From positions 1,612,001 through 1,676,000 of the forward strand of contig OY762289.1 in the NCBI GenBank assembly GCA_963665495.1: DNA of 64,000 bases, in the 5' to 3' direction. Below, in pieces: positions 1 through 7,826 of the stretch. The DNA is from G963665495 sp963665495 (GTDB lineage: Bacteria; Desulfobacterota; Desulfovibrionia; Desulfovibrionales; Desulfovibrionaceae). The translations under genes and the position numbers were made by a program. How positions within the stretch are numbered: the stretch's first letter is position 1; each line of letters starts with the position of its first letter. The notes beneath the pieces were generated by a model. The model searched no databases. It had not been told where the DNA came from and saw only the letters and a program-made list of their open reading frames with translations.

Positions 1-24
1 CGCGGCGAAAATTTTACGTATCAC
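1..24 (-). CDS. possible 5' end of a minus-strand gene (cut by window edge)
   Basis: A GAGGAG Shine-Dalgarno-like stretch (minus strand, 31-36) lies 6 nt before a GTG at 24-22. The eight codons that follow are open and run off the left edge. An in-frame ATG at 30-28 sits directly on the ribosome site and is the less likely start. Nothing can be said about the product. This is a weak call based only on a ribosome-binding site and a short open frame. Confidence 0.3.
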
Positions 25-156
25 GTCCATCTCCTCAATGGTTGGTTCTCCAATAGATATCCTGTTGCTATAGATATAGATCAAAAGCAGATAAAAATCT
101 ATCTGTCCGCATTTATTGATATTATGTGATCGGCTTTTTGGGGCCGAATCGAGGGA

Positions 157-178
157 TACAAAATATCGGCATTTTGTA
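157..178. promoter_or_regulatory. AT-rich dyad, possible operator
   Basis: TACAAAAT and ATTTTGTA form perfect 8-bp arms around a 6-bp ATCGGC centre. The dyad lies in the 450-bp stretch without a recognised gene at the left edge, upstream of the possible minus-strand gene at 24. Its size suits a dimeric repressor site. No regulator is identified and this is inference. Confidence 0.3.
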
Positions 179-258
179 ATTTTGTATTTCTTTATTCCGA
201 TTTATATTAAGATTTTAATCGGATGTAGCAGCTTGAAATAATCTGTAAAGACATAAAA

Positions 259-287
259 GCTGGAACTGCGGAGTTTCCAGCCTTTTT
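259..287. terminator. rho-independent terminator-like hairpin
   Basis: GCTGGAA (259-265) pairs with TTCCAGC (275-281) across a 9-nt loop, followed by a run of five T at 283-287. The other strand also ends in a short T run, so it could work in both directions. No gene ends immediately beside it. Apart from this hairpin and the dyad at 157-178, nothing else is evident in 25-481. Confidence 0.4.
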
Positions 288-481
288 GAAAAGAAGTTCG
301 AAACGCTTCAGGGAACTCAGTGTTTCGTTTGAAAAAAATGTACCTGTAAATCGTTGTGGAAAATTTGCATCAGTATTGTAATGGTGAAAGGTTTTGCGAT
401 TTTTTCCTAACTCTTTAGACTTGAATGACTATTTGCAAAAAATAGCCGTTAATGCTATAAGACTGTCAAAATTCCTGTAAC

Positions 482-760
482 GTGGATACTGATATGGCAA
501 TTCTTGGGTTGATAGCTGGAGTAATTATTCTGATAGTTATTGCAGCAGTTATTTCGCAGAAAGCGGCAGAAAAAGCTGACGCGAAAAAGCATTCCTTGAG
601 CAATGAACTCATGAAACTGGAGAGCCAACGCTACAAGCTCGAAGAAGAAATGAGCATATATGAAAGCAGTATTGAGCTTCTGGAAATGCAACTGCTGGAG
701 CGAGAAGAAGAGATTCGCTCTTTGCAAGGCAGGCTCAGGAAACTGGCAAGGCGAATCTGA
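482..760 (+). CDS. small membrane-anchored coiled-coil protein, unknown
   Basis: This is a 92-codon frame from GTG 482; an ATG at 494 is an equally plausible start. The first 28 residues form one hydrophobic membrane segment rich in Ile, Val and Leu. The remaining 65 residues are highly charged and look like one continuous coiled coil (many Glu, Lys, Arg and Leu). The layout resembles small single-pass scaffolds, but I recognise no family. The ribosome-binding site is weak. The 3' end converges on ppnN with a 22-bp gap. It is probably a real gene because hydrophobic and charged blocks are cleanly separated. Confidence 0.55.
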   Translation: MDTDMAILGLIAGVIILIVIAAVISQKAAEKADAKKHSLSNELMKLESQRYKLEEEMSIYESSIELLEMQLLEREEEIRSLQGRLRKLARRI

Positions 761-782
761 GCCTGCGTACAGGAGAACACTG

Positions 783-2129
783 CTATTCCGTTCGATACGG
801 GTGAACGTATTTTTTATTCGGATGGATGCGGCCTTGCCTCTCAAGTTTTTGCACCAATGCGTCCGTTGCCCGGACGATGGTTTTGTCGCCCTTAATCAAT
901 GGTCTTTCAGTCCCCCACGAGTCCAACATCTCCTGGTCCTTTACTGAGATATGAACAATTGCGGAGAAAAAACGTCGCAAATTGATCAAAAGGGAAAAGG
1001 GTTCCTGGTTTCGAGAGAGATCCAGCTGTTCGATACTGTCAAAGGTGACTTCGAAAGGTTCCTGGAGTCGCTTGGCAAAGGTAAAGGCGTCGTTCCATAA
1101 ATAACGCATGGGCAGCTTGCGTGTGCTTTCCGCGACATACTGTGCATAGTCCCGCGGATGTCCGAGAAAAAGCGTATAATAGCCGTCCAGTTCGTTGCCG
1201 AAACAAGTCTTCAGGTATTCCACTAATTCTTTGAAATAAATTCCATCTGCTTTTTCCACCATTTCAAAGGCAAAAGGAACGTCCTTGTTTTCCGGCATGG
1301 ATAGCAGGGCCAGCATGGTCATGATTTCTTCAATGGTTCCTGGTCCCCCTGGGTGTACTTTGCCCCGGTGTGACGCACGAATAAAAGCTTCCATTCGGGC
1401 TTCAATGACGGGATAAACAATCAGGCGGTTAACCAGTTCGTTGGGAGCTTCCGCCGTAAGAATTGCTTTTTCCGAAAAGCCGATAAAATCCCGCTCACCG
1501 AAGCGTTTGAAACTGCGCTGTTTGCCGTACGCAACCTGTGCGCCTTTGAAGGGCGCTTTCATGATACCTGTGCCGCAGCCGGTGATGTTTTCCATGTCCG
1601 GGAGAAACAAGGCCAGCCAGTATCCTATCTGTTTGGCGAATTCGTATTCTTCTCTGGGAACTCTGTGACCGCCCCAGGTGAACATCACCAGTCCGCGTTC
1701 TCCTCGATAGAGAAAACCGGCATGTTCGGAAAATTTTTTGACATAGGCGGACACTTCATCCCGAGGTGTTCCCAGAGGCGGATGCTCGGGCGCAAAAATG
1801 AGATCACGCAAAGCGCAGGAAATTTGTTCCACGGATTGCCAGATGACATTTTCACCGTCATACAGGCTTTCGCGGGGGACATTCTTACATAACAGTTTGT
1901 AATCACCATTGCTGCGGCAAAGGGAAACATCCATGCCGTGAAATGTGTCACGCACCGTACGCGAGTCATGGATGTCGGTTTTATGAATGTTGATCAAAGC
2001 GCCGATTATATCGGGCAGTCTGGTCTCGGGGCTGGCCAGCCCGTTGGAGATTTTTTGCGCTTCTTCGGGACCAAATTCGGTTACGCCAAGTCTGTGCGGC
2101 AGAATAGGGATTTTTAGTGTTGTCAGCAT
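783..2129 (-). CDS. ppnN: PpnN-type nucleotide 5'-monophosphate nucleosidase (LOG family)
   Basis: The protein is about 448 aa, near the usual ~454 aa of E. coli PpnN (YgdH). It has the PpnN order: an N-terminal regulatory part, a central Rossmann-like LOG domain with WGGH, GCGTGIMKAP and the signature PGGPGTIEE, then the C-terminal extension specific to this subfamily. The family cleaves purine and pyrimidine nucleoside monophosphates at the N-glycosidic bond, releasing base plus ribose 5-phosphate; the E. coli enzyme is activated by (p)ppGpp. That regulation is known for the family and not shown here. ATG at 2129 is preferred; an in-frame TTG lies nine bases upstream. It is convergent with the small coiled-coil gene. 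Confidence 0.9.
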   Translation of the reverse strand: MLTTLKIPILPHRLGVTEFGPEEAQKISNGLASPETRLPDIIGALINIHKTDIHDSRTVRDTFHGMDVSLCRSNGDYKLLCKNVPRESLYDGENVIWQSVEQISCALRDLIFAPEHPPLGTPRDEVSAYVKKFSEHAGFLYRGERGLVMFTWGGHRVPREEYEFAKQIGYWLALFLPDMENITGCGTGIMKAPFKGAQVAYGKQRSFKRFGERDFIGFSEKAILTAEAPNELVNRLIVYPVIEARMEAFIRASHRGKVHPGGPGTIEEIMTMLALLSMPENKDVPFAFEMVEKADGIYFKELVEYLKTCFGNELDGYYTLFLGHPRDYAQYVAESTRKLPMRYLWNDAFTFAKRLQEPFEVTFDSIEQLDLSRNQEPFSLLINLRRFFSAIVHISVKDQEMLDSWGTERPLIKGDKTIVRATDALVQKLERQGRIHPNKKYVHPYRTE

Positions 2130-2356
2130 AGCTTCCAATTCGTTTGGGGTTAGTACGCAACCATGACGCCATAAATAAACGAAGCCCCACGCACGTTCCT
2201 ACATAGTGTACTTCGGGGCTGCATCCTCAGTTGCTGAAAGAGTGAGACAATTGTAGCGACTGCTTTTCGAAAGGGCAACGGGCTTTTTCAGAGACTTTAT
2301 TATAAATAACATCCGGTAAAGCATATGCAACGTGGTTTGAAAACAAGGCAACTCTG

Positions 2357-3163
2357 ATGCAAACGCACAATCTTTTTTCTGGAACTCACGAATATTATCG
2401 TCACTATCGGCCAGGTATTCCATGTAGTGTCGTTGATTTTCTCCTTAAGAAAACGGGTACTTCGGTTGCGGACAGAGTCATGGACGTCGGTTGCGGCACC
2501 GGTCAGCTTGCTCTGGCCCTGGACGGACGTTGCCGCGAGGTCCTTGGTGTGGATGTTGATGCCGGGATGCTGGATCAGGCTCGTGAAGCCCAGAGCAACT
2601 CGGGTTCCAGAATGCGGATTTCCTGGTTGCAAGCGGCAGCAGAAGATCTTTGCCATCTGCGAAATCAGTTGGGCGTTTTCAGGCTGGTCACTTTTAGCAG
2701 ATCTTTTCACTGGATGCGCCATGGACAGGTGTTGGACGGGTTGGACGCGCTGGTTACCCCGCAAGGTTGCGTGGCCATACTCAGTGAGGGCAGTTGGTGG
2801 ACAGGCCGGGAGATCTGGCAGCGCACGATAAAAGATCTTATTCAGCGTTATCTGGGGCGCGAGCGCCGCGCGGGCAACGGCTACTATCGCGTTTCCCAGA
2901 CTTCTTGGAAAACAGTGCTCGGTAGATCAGTTTTTTCGCAAAGCAGTGAGTATGAACTGGAAATGACACGCCAATGGAACTTGGAAACCATTTTGGGGTA
3001 TTTGTTGTCAACATCGTACGCGTCTTCTGCTCTTTTGGGCGAACAGCTCAGCCGTTTTCAACAAGATGTCTCTGCTGCACTTCTGGCAATACAACCGGAA
3101 AACAACTTTTCAGAAACCGTGGTATTCAAGCTGACTGTCGGATTTCGACAGAAACTTTTTTGA
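2357..3163 (+). CDS. class I SAM-dependent methyltransferase
   Basis: This 268-aa protein carries the Rossmann motif I VMDVGCGTGQLALAL near residue 45, followed by an acidic turn around residue 65 (LGVDVDAGML) and a downstream FxxSRSFHWM segment. It is typical of the Methyltransf_11/25 group of small-molecule or quinone-type methyltransferases. The substrate cannot be read from sequence. The gene stands alone between ppnN (divergent) and the type VI island (convergent), so context gives no pathway. Confidence 0.75.
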   Translation: MQTHNLFSGTHEYYRHYRPGIPCSVVDFLLKKTGTSVADRVMDVGCGTGQLALALDGRCREVLGVDVDAGMLDQAREAQSNSGSRMRISWLQAAAEDLCHLRNQLGVFRLVTFSRSFHWMRHGQVLDGLDALVTPQGCVAILSEGSWWTGREIWQRTIKDLIQRYLGRERRAGNGYYRVSQTSWKTVLGRSVFSQSSEYELEMTRQWNLETILGYLLSTSYASSALLGEQLSRFQQDVSAALLAIQPENNFSETVVFKLTVGFRQKLF

Positions 3164-3280
3164 AAAATAAACTTGTGTTTTTTAGTAAAAGGCACTGAGC
3201 ATCTTTAAGTATGTATTCGGTTGGTTTGTTCACCCCGTAGTGCTCTGTCTGCTTCACAATTGGCCGCAGCTTTCAGAAGA

Positions 3281-3844
3281 TCAACCTATCTGGATTTTTT
3301 TCCCATCAACCACGGCCTTTTCTTCCGCGATTATTCGGGTCTGCTTGCCTTTCCAGAATAGTGTGGATTTGGCAAGACCTATGAAACGGCCGGCCACAGT
3401 GCGTTCGAGGTTCCTTACCCAGCGGTAGGAGTCCGTCAGCCTTTCGACCCGGAGGTCGATATGCGCAAGCCATTTTTTTACACGGAAGACCGCGTGATGA
3501 AATCCTAGTTCAAAGTGTTTTCCCACCAGCGACACACGGTCCGCATTAAGGGTCAGGTGGTTACCCGGAGCGCAGATACGGGTCTGCCTGTCAAAAAGCA
3601 GTTCGGCTGGTTGATTCCCCTCACGTTCGAGCACCTGCAGGATGTAGTGCGGACCGGATGGAGTTAAGGCTACAAGAACCTGGTCTCCGGGAGTGGGAGC
3701 CACCAGACAGCCGAAGGATTTTTTTGCCCGAATGCGTCCGTGATTCAGATCCACCCAGAAAAACGCATCCATGGACAGGGCTATCCGGCCCGTTTCGATC
3801 CGGGAACTCTCGTGCAGGTGCGTATGCAATGCGGTCTGATTCAT
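3281..3844 (-). CDS. DUF3540 protein of an orphan type VI secretion cluster
   Basis: 187 aa. The N-terminal half is β-rich and the C-terminal half ends with a basic KKIQIG tail, as in DUF3540 proteins that co-occur with VgrG, DUF2169, DUF4150 and pentapeptide proteins. It is the last gene of the five-gene minus-strand island, 9 bp after the PAAR-like gene. AGGAG precedes the ATG at good spacing. Its role in the family is not established; a structural or cargo-loading part at the VgrG tip is inference. The C-terminal half is arginine- and lysine-rich. Confidence 0.75.
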   Translation of the reverse strand: MNQTALHTHLHESSRIETGRIALSMDAFFWVDLNHGRIRAKKSFGCLVAPTPGDQVLVALTPSGPHYILQVLEREGNQPAELLFDRQTRICAPGNHLTLNADRVSLVGKHFELGFHHAVFRVKKWLAHIDLRVERLTDSYRWVRNLERTVAGRFIGLAKSTLFWKGKQTRIIAEEKAVVDGKKIQIG

Positions 3845-3853
3845 GGTCTTCTC

Positions 3854-4261
3854 CTAACCTCCCACAATAACTTGATTCTGACTGGGGGCAATCTGCGCGC
3901 CGACGGGACAATTGGCGTTGTTCCCGTTGTGGGCAGTGGTGCAGCTTAGAAAAACGGCGGGTGCTCCTTCCAGGTAGACCTTTTGGGAAAAAGTCTTGTA
4001 AGATACGGGTCCCTTGTTCTGTCCGGATATCACCCCCCCAGCAGTGCCGGGTTCGTCGCCGCTGGATTGGACAATGATGCTTTTTTTCGTCAATGCCGGT
4101 TTCAGGCAGATTTTTACCTTTTTGGTTACCGAGTTGCCTCGCGCCTGGTTGCACATTCCGGTGTTGGGGTAGGGCACTGGGACAGGTCCGGCGGGCGACG
4201 GAGTCTTGCAGACGTCCGGTACAGCCAGCGCCTGGCCATTTTCTGTGGTGGATGCGAACAT
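3854..4261 (-). CDS. DUF4150 PAAR-like spike protein
   Basis: 135 aa, with TPSPAGPVPVPYPN near the N-terminus, the PAAR-like DUF4150 signature, and several Cys, Asn and Gly residues towards the C-terminus (CTTAHNGNNANCPVGAQ). PAAR-like proteins cap the VgrG trimer and either carry or recruit a toxin. This one has no C-terminal extension, so any toxin must be supplied by another protein. It is in the same operon as vgrG, downstream of the two pentapeptide proteins. Confidence 0.82.
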   Translation of the reverse strand: MFASTTENGQALAVPDVCKTPSPAGPVPVPYPNTGMCNQARGNSVTKKVKICLKPALTKKSIIVQSSGDEPGTAGGVISGQNKGPVSYKTFSQKVYLEGAPAVFLSCTTAHNGNNANCPVGAQIAPSQNQVIVGG

Positions 4262-4285
4262 GGCAATTCGTCCTATGTTGAAAAG

Positions 4286-5209
4286 TTAATAGACTGGCCG
4301 CCAGCATTCGGCCTCAGCCAGAATCGGATCGGTCCCTCGGGCTTTGTCTTTTGCCTCGCGGTCCCATACCGTTCCTTGGTCCTCGACTTTGTGCAGATTG
4401 GCGTCGTCCAGCCGGGCGTTTGAAAACACCGCGTTGGTGAGCACCGCATGTGAGAGGTCCGCGCCGCTCAAGTTGGCCTGGACAAAATACGCGCTATCCG
4501 CATGGCAACCAGGCATGTAGGCCTGACACAGTTCAGTCCGGCTGAAATCCGTATTATTTAACACTGCCCCGTCGAAAAATGCCTGAACCAGCATCGCGTC
4601 CGAGCAAAGCGTATGCGTCAGGTTGGCGTTGGAAAAACGGCTCGCAGGAGCCTGGATTTTGCTTAAATTTGCCCGGGTCAGATCGGCCTGTGAAAAATCA
4701 GTCTGGGTCAGATTCGCGCCGGAAAATTTCGTCTCCTGCAGGATCGCACCGGACAGATCCGTGTTGCTCAAGTCCAAACCGGACAGGTCGACCCCGCTCA
4801 GGTTGGCCCGGCTCAAATCAGTTTTGACTATCCGGGCTCCGGCCAGGGAGACTCCTGCGAAATCAACCCCCTCGGCGTCCGCCTCGCTCAGTCTGGAGTT
4901 GTCCAGCTTCGCGTTGGATATGCGTACGCCCCGCAAGTCGGCCCGGAACAAATCCGCGCCGCTCAGATCGGCCCCGGAGAGATCCGCACCGGTCAAATCG
5001 GTCCAGCTCAGGTCCGCTTTGGTCAGCGGACAGTCAATGAAGACCGCTCCGCTGAGGATGGATCCGGAAAGATTAGTCCCGATCAGGCGGCAACGGGTCA
5101 AGCGAACGCCGGACAAGTCCAGGTTGGACAGGTCCAGTCCTGACAAATCCAGGTCAAGGGCAACCTCTCCCGCCTTGACTGCCTCGAGAAAACGCTCGCG
5201 TGTGTTCAC
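4286..5209 (-). CDS. pentapeptide-repeat protein of the type VI island
   Basis: About 307 aa, nearly all built from A(D/N)LSX-type pentapeptide repeats from residue ~18 to ~285, which predicts a right-handed quadrilateral β-helix. The first residues form a short helical cap. The GTG start at 5209 overlaps the TGA of the upstream gene as GTGA, which implies translational coupling; a GTG at 5218 is the alternative. Such proteins recur beside DUF2169 and VgrG in orphan type VI loci. Whether it is a structural extension, an adaptor or an effector is unknown. Confidence 0.8.
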   Translation of the reverse strand: MNTRERFLEAVKAGEVALDLDLSGLDLSNLDLSGVRLTRCRLIGTNLSGSILSGAVFIDCPLTKADLSWTDLTGADLSGADLSGADLFRADLRGVRISNAKLDNSRLSEADAEGVDFAGVSLAGARIVKTDLSRANLSGVDLSGLDLSNTDLSGAILQETKFSGANLTQTDFSQADLTRANLSKIQAPASRFSNANLTHTLCSDAMLVQAFFDGAVLNNTDFSRTELCQAYMPGCHADSAYFVQANLSGADLSHAVLTNAVFSNARLDDANLHKVEDQGTVWDREAKDKARGTDPILAEAECWRPVY

Positions 5210-7812
5210 GGGCGCCACCTTTCCAGTTTAGTTCGCGCCAGGTTGGCTTCCTCCAGGTTGGTTTCGACCAAATTGGCCCGAAGGAATTCCACTTCGTACA
5301 AATTGGCTCCCCGCAGTGAAGTCCGGGTCAGGTCCGCTTTGGTCATATCTCCGCGAAACAGGTTGATTGAAACCATGGACGCATCGCTCAGGTTTGCGGA
5401 AGAGAATTTGGCTTCCCGGGCCCTGGCCCGATAAAAATCACTTTTTTGAAGAGCACAACCGGAAAAGTCTGATTGCTCAAGATTTGCCCCACGGAAAACC
5501 GCTCTTTGCAAATCTGCACCATCCCAAACCGCGCCACGGAGGTCGGCGTCCTGAAAGCATGCCCCAGGTAATGAGGTCTCTGAACCGCCTCGAAGCCTGG
5601 TCAGGCTGGACTCTGTCACAGACAGCTGTTCGGCCCGTGTTCCATCAAAGGACGGATCGTGCAGTTTTGTCTGTTGAAACTCCGCTCCATGCATCAATGC
5701 CGCATCGAAAATGACACCGTCTCCCGTTGCCCGGTGAAACTGCGCGTTGGTCAGGTCGGCATTGGAAAAATCCGAGCCGGAAAGTTTCACGTCCCGGAAT
5801 TCGGAATTTTCCATCCGCGTCTGGGTGAAGAGGGCGCCTGTCAGATCGGATTTGAAAAAACGCGTATTCGGCAGATCGGCTTGCGAGAGGTCCGCGTCCG
5901 TCAGGATTGCCTGGGAAAAATCCGTACCGGCTCCTTGTGCTTCGTTTAATACCGCACGCGCCAGGTCGGTTTTAACCAGGCGGCATTCCACCAGCCGTGC
6001 CTTGTTCAGAACCGCGTCGGTCAGCTTGGCCTTGCTCAGGTCGGCTTGTTCGAAATTGGTACCATTCGCTATAACTCCGTTCAGATCCGCACCGGAAAGA
6101 TTGGCGCCGGACAAATCCAGCCCGCTGATATCGATTCCAGCCAGAGATATGCCTCGTTTGAAAGCGGACAGGACACGTTCGCGGGTCCAGGGCTCATCGG
6201 GATCCGCTGCCTCTCCGTCCTTTTCGGGAGTAGGCGGGGGGCTGGGCGCTGCTTGTTTTTCTTCTTCCGCCAGCAAGCGATTGATTTTTTCCGTATCCTG
6301 GCGTGATTCTTCCACGAGTTCCATGAACGCTTCCGGTTTGGCTTCCTTTGGGAGCACGCCGGCCAAAAAGACGGCGGTTTCCTCTGGCGACTGCTTGAGA
6401 ATTCGTTTCATACTCTCCGGAGGCTCCGGTGGGTCCGAGGCGGGCGGGGCGATGTTCAAGGAACGCGTCATTTCATCAAAGGCAGCCTCGGCCTCCTCAA
6501 GCTCCTTGAGGGCCTTTTCCGGATCAAAAGGTTCGGGATCCACAGCCTTCAGTGGCGGCTTGGGCGAATCCGTTTGCATCCCTTCGGGCGGAAGAATTTG
6601 ATCCATGCCAATCCCCACGGCGGCCAGGGTGGAGGCAATGGATTTTTCCTGTTCGCGGCATGATGCTTCCATTTCCTTGAGCAAAGCGGCATTTGCGTCG
6701 TCATCCGGTGTCGAGAGTTCAGGCCCGGGGGGCGTTGGGATTTGTTCTTCGGAAGCTTCCACGGGTGGTACTGGTTCGGCTGTGACTTCGGTAGGCCCGG
6801 AAACATCGACGGTTTCAGGCTCTAACAGTTTTCGATACTCTTCCAAAGTTCGCAGCGGTGCGGACAGAGGCTCGGGTACGGCCAGCACTTCTAGCACATC
6901 GGACGCGTCCGCATCGCTAACGGGCAGATCAGCCCGCCAGATCAGCGCGCCCATCAAGGCGTCCGGAAAAAGCCACAGTGTGTCCAGCCGCACCTGGGGT
7001 TCCTCGATGACCGAGCCGGATGCGCGGTGTTTTGTCACAAAGCAGCGCGTACGAAATCCGGGCAGGGACGACTCGATCAAAGGCTTTTCCGGGTGCAGGT
7101 TGCGAACTTCCAGGGGTTCGTTTCCCGAGAAAAAAACCTCCAGCCACTGGTCCGGCGCTCCGGCGTTAAAATAGGCGAAATTGAAATCTTCGGGCCAGCC
7201 CGGCCAATGCGTATTCTGCCATTCCGGTCCGTAGGTGCCTAGGTAACGGGTACGGCCGGACGCAGAAAGACTGACCGGCCCCAGCCCCGCAGGAGGAATT
7301 TTGTCCTTAGGCGACGCAGCTGGACGTCCGGGGTAGAGAAAATTGGGAAGGCGCAGACCGTCGACCCCGGCGGATACTGACGCATGACCGCTGCCGGCCG
7401 GGTTCTCCGGATAATCCGGGCCGCCAAAGGCACGGGCGTAGGTCAAAGGCATTTGCCTGAATTTTTGCAGCGTATCGGTCGAGTGCCAATACCGGTCCCC
7501 CAGCACGTCGATCTGTTTGAAGAGCGAACCGACACGTACGGAGATTTCCAGTCCGGAGACTTCCCTTCCCCCCGGCGCGTACGCCGACCCGCCCACAAGG
7601 AACTCCGCACGGGCTTTGGGCATGAACTGGTCCAGCGGCGCCAGATCATCAACGCGCGCAGCCGCAACGCCCCAGGGCTCGGATTCGTCCAGCAAATGAT
7701 CCGGAGTGAGCAGAGAAAACGCGCTGATCATACTGACGCACAGCCGCGGCCGACCGGCGAGAAGGTAATTTTTGGTCAAAACGGACTGCAGTTCTGACTT
7801 GACAATGCGCAT
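5206..7812 (-). CDS. DUF2169 domain protein fused to pentapeptide repeats (T6SS adaptor-like)
   Basis: 868 aa. Residues ~1-300 form a DUF2169 domain with the conserved RAFGGPDYPENPAG segment near residue 125. Residues ~300-530 are Pro-, Glu- and Ala-rich low-complexity linker with helical stretches. Residues ~540-860 are pentapeptide repeats. DUF2169 proteins are described as type VI adaptors linked to PAAR-like proteins. The start has GGAG seven bases upstream and lies 14 bp after vgrG. The long acidic, proline-rich linker suggests two globular parts held apart. Confidence 0.82.
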   Translation of the reverse strand: MRIVKSELQSVLTKNYLLAGRPRLCVSMISAFSLLTPDHLLDESEPWGVAAARVDDLAPLDQFMPKARAEFLVGGSAYAPGGREVSGLEISVRVGSLFKQIDVLGDRYWHSTDTLQKFRQMPLTYARAFGGPDYPENPAGSGHASVSAGVDGLRLPNFLYPGRPAASPKDKIPPAGLGPVSLSASGRTRYLGTYGPEWQNTHWPGWPEDFNFAYFNAGAPDQWLEVFFSGNEPLEVRNLHPEKPLIESSLPGFRTRCFVTKHRASGSVIEEPQVRLDTLWLFPDALMGALIWRADLPVSDADASDVLEVLAVPEPLSAPLRTLEEYRKLLEPETVDVSGPTEVTAEPVPPVEASEEQIPTPPGPELSTPDDDANAALLKEMEASCREQEKSIASTLAAVGIGMDQILPPEGMQTDSPKPPLKAVDPEPFDPEKALKELEEAEAAFDEMTRSLNIAPPASDPPEPPESMKRILKQSPEETAVFLAGVLPKEAKPEAFMELVEESRQDTEKINRLLAEEEKQAAPSPPPTPEKDGEAADPDEPWTRERVLSAFKRGISLAGIDISGLDLSGANLSGADLNGVIANGTNFEQADLSKAKLTDAVLNKARLVECRLVKTDLARAVLNEAQGAGTDFSQAILTDADLSQADLPNTRFFKSDLTGALFTQTRMENSEFRDVKLSGSDFSNADLTNAQFHRATGDGVIFDAALMHGAEFQQTKLHDPSFDGTRAEQLSVTESSLTRLRGGSETSLPGACFQDADLRGAVWDGADLQRAVFRGANLEQSDFSGCALQKSDFYRARAREAKFSSANLSDASMVSINLFRGDMTKADLTRTSLRGANLYEVEFLRANLVETNLEEANLARTKLERWRP

Positions 7813-7826
7813 ACGTTTTCTCCGGA

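Noticed and set aside
4286..6200. Regular short repeats that could be taken for a CRISPR array
   Set aside because: The period is about 15 bp and in frame; these are pentapeptide codons, with no spacer-repeat structure.
5747..6601. 284-codon open frame on the plus strand opposite the DUF2169-pentapeptide gene
   Set aside because: Ser/Arg-rich product typical of antisense to pentapeptide repeats; no ribosome site.
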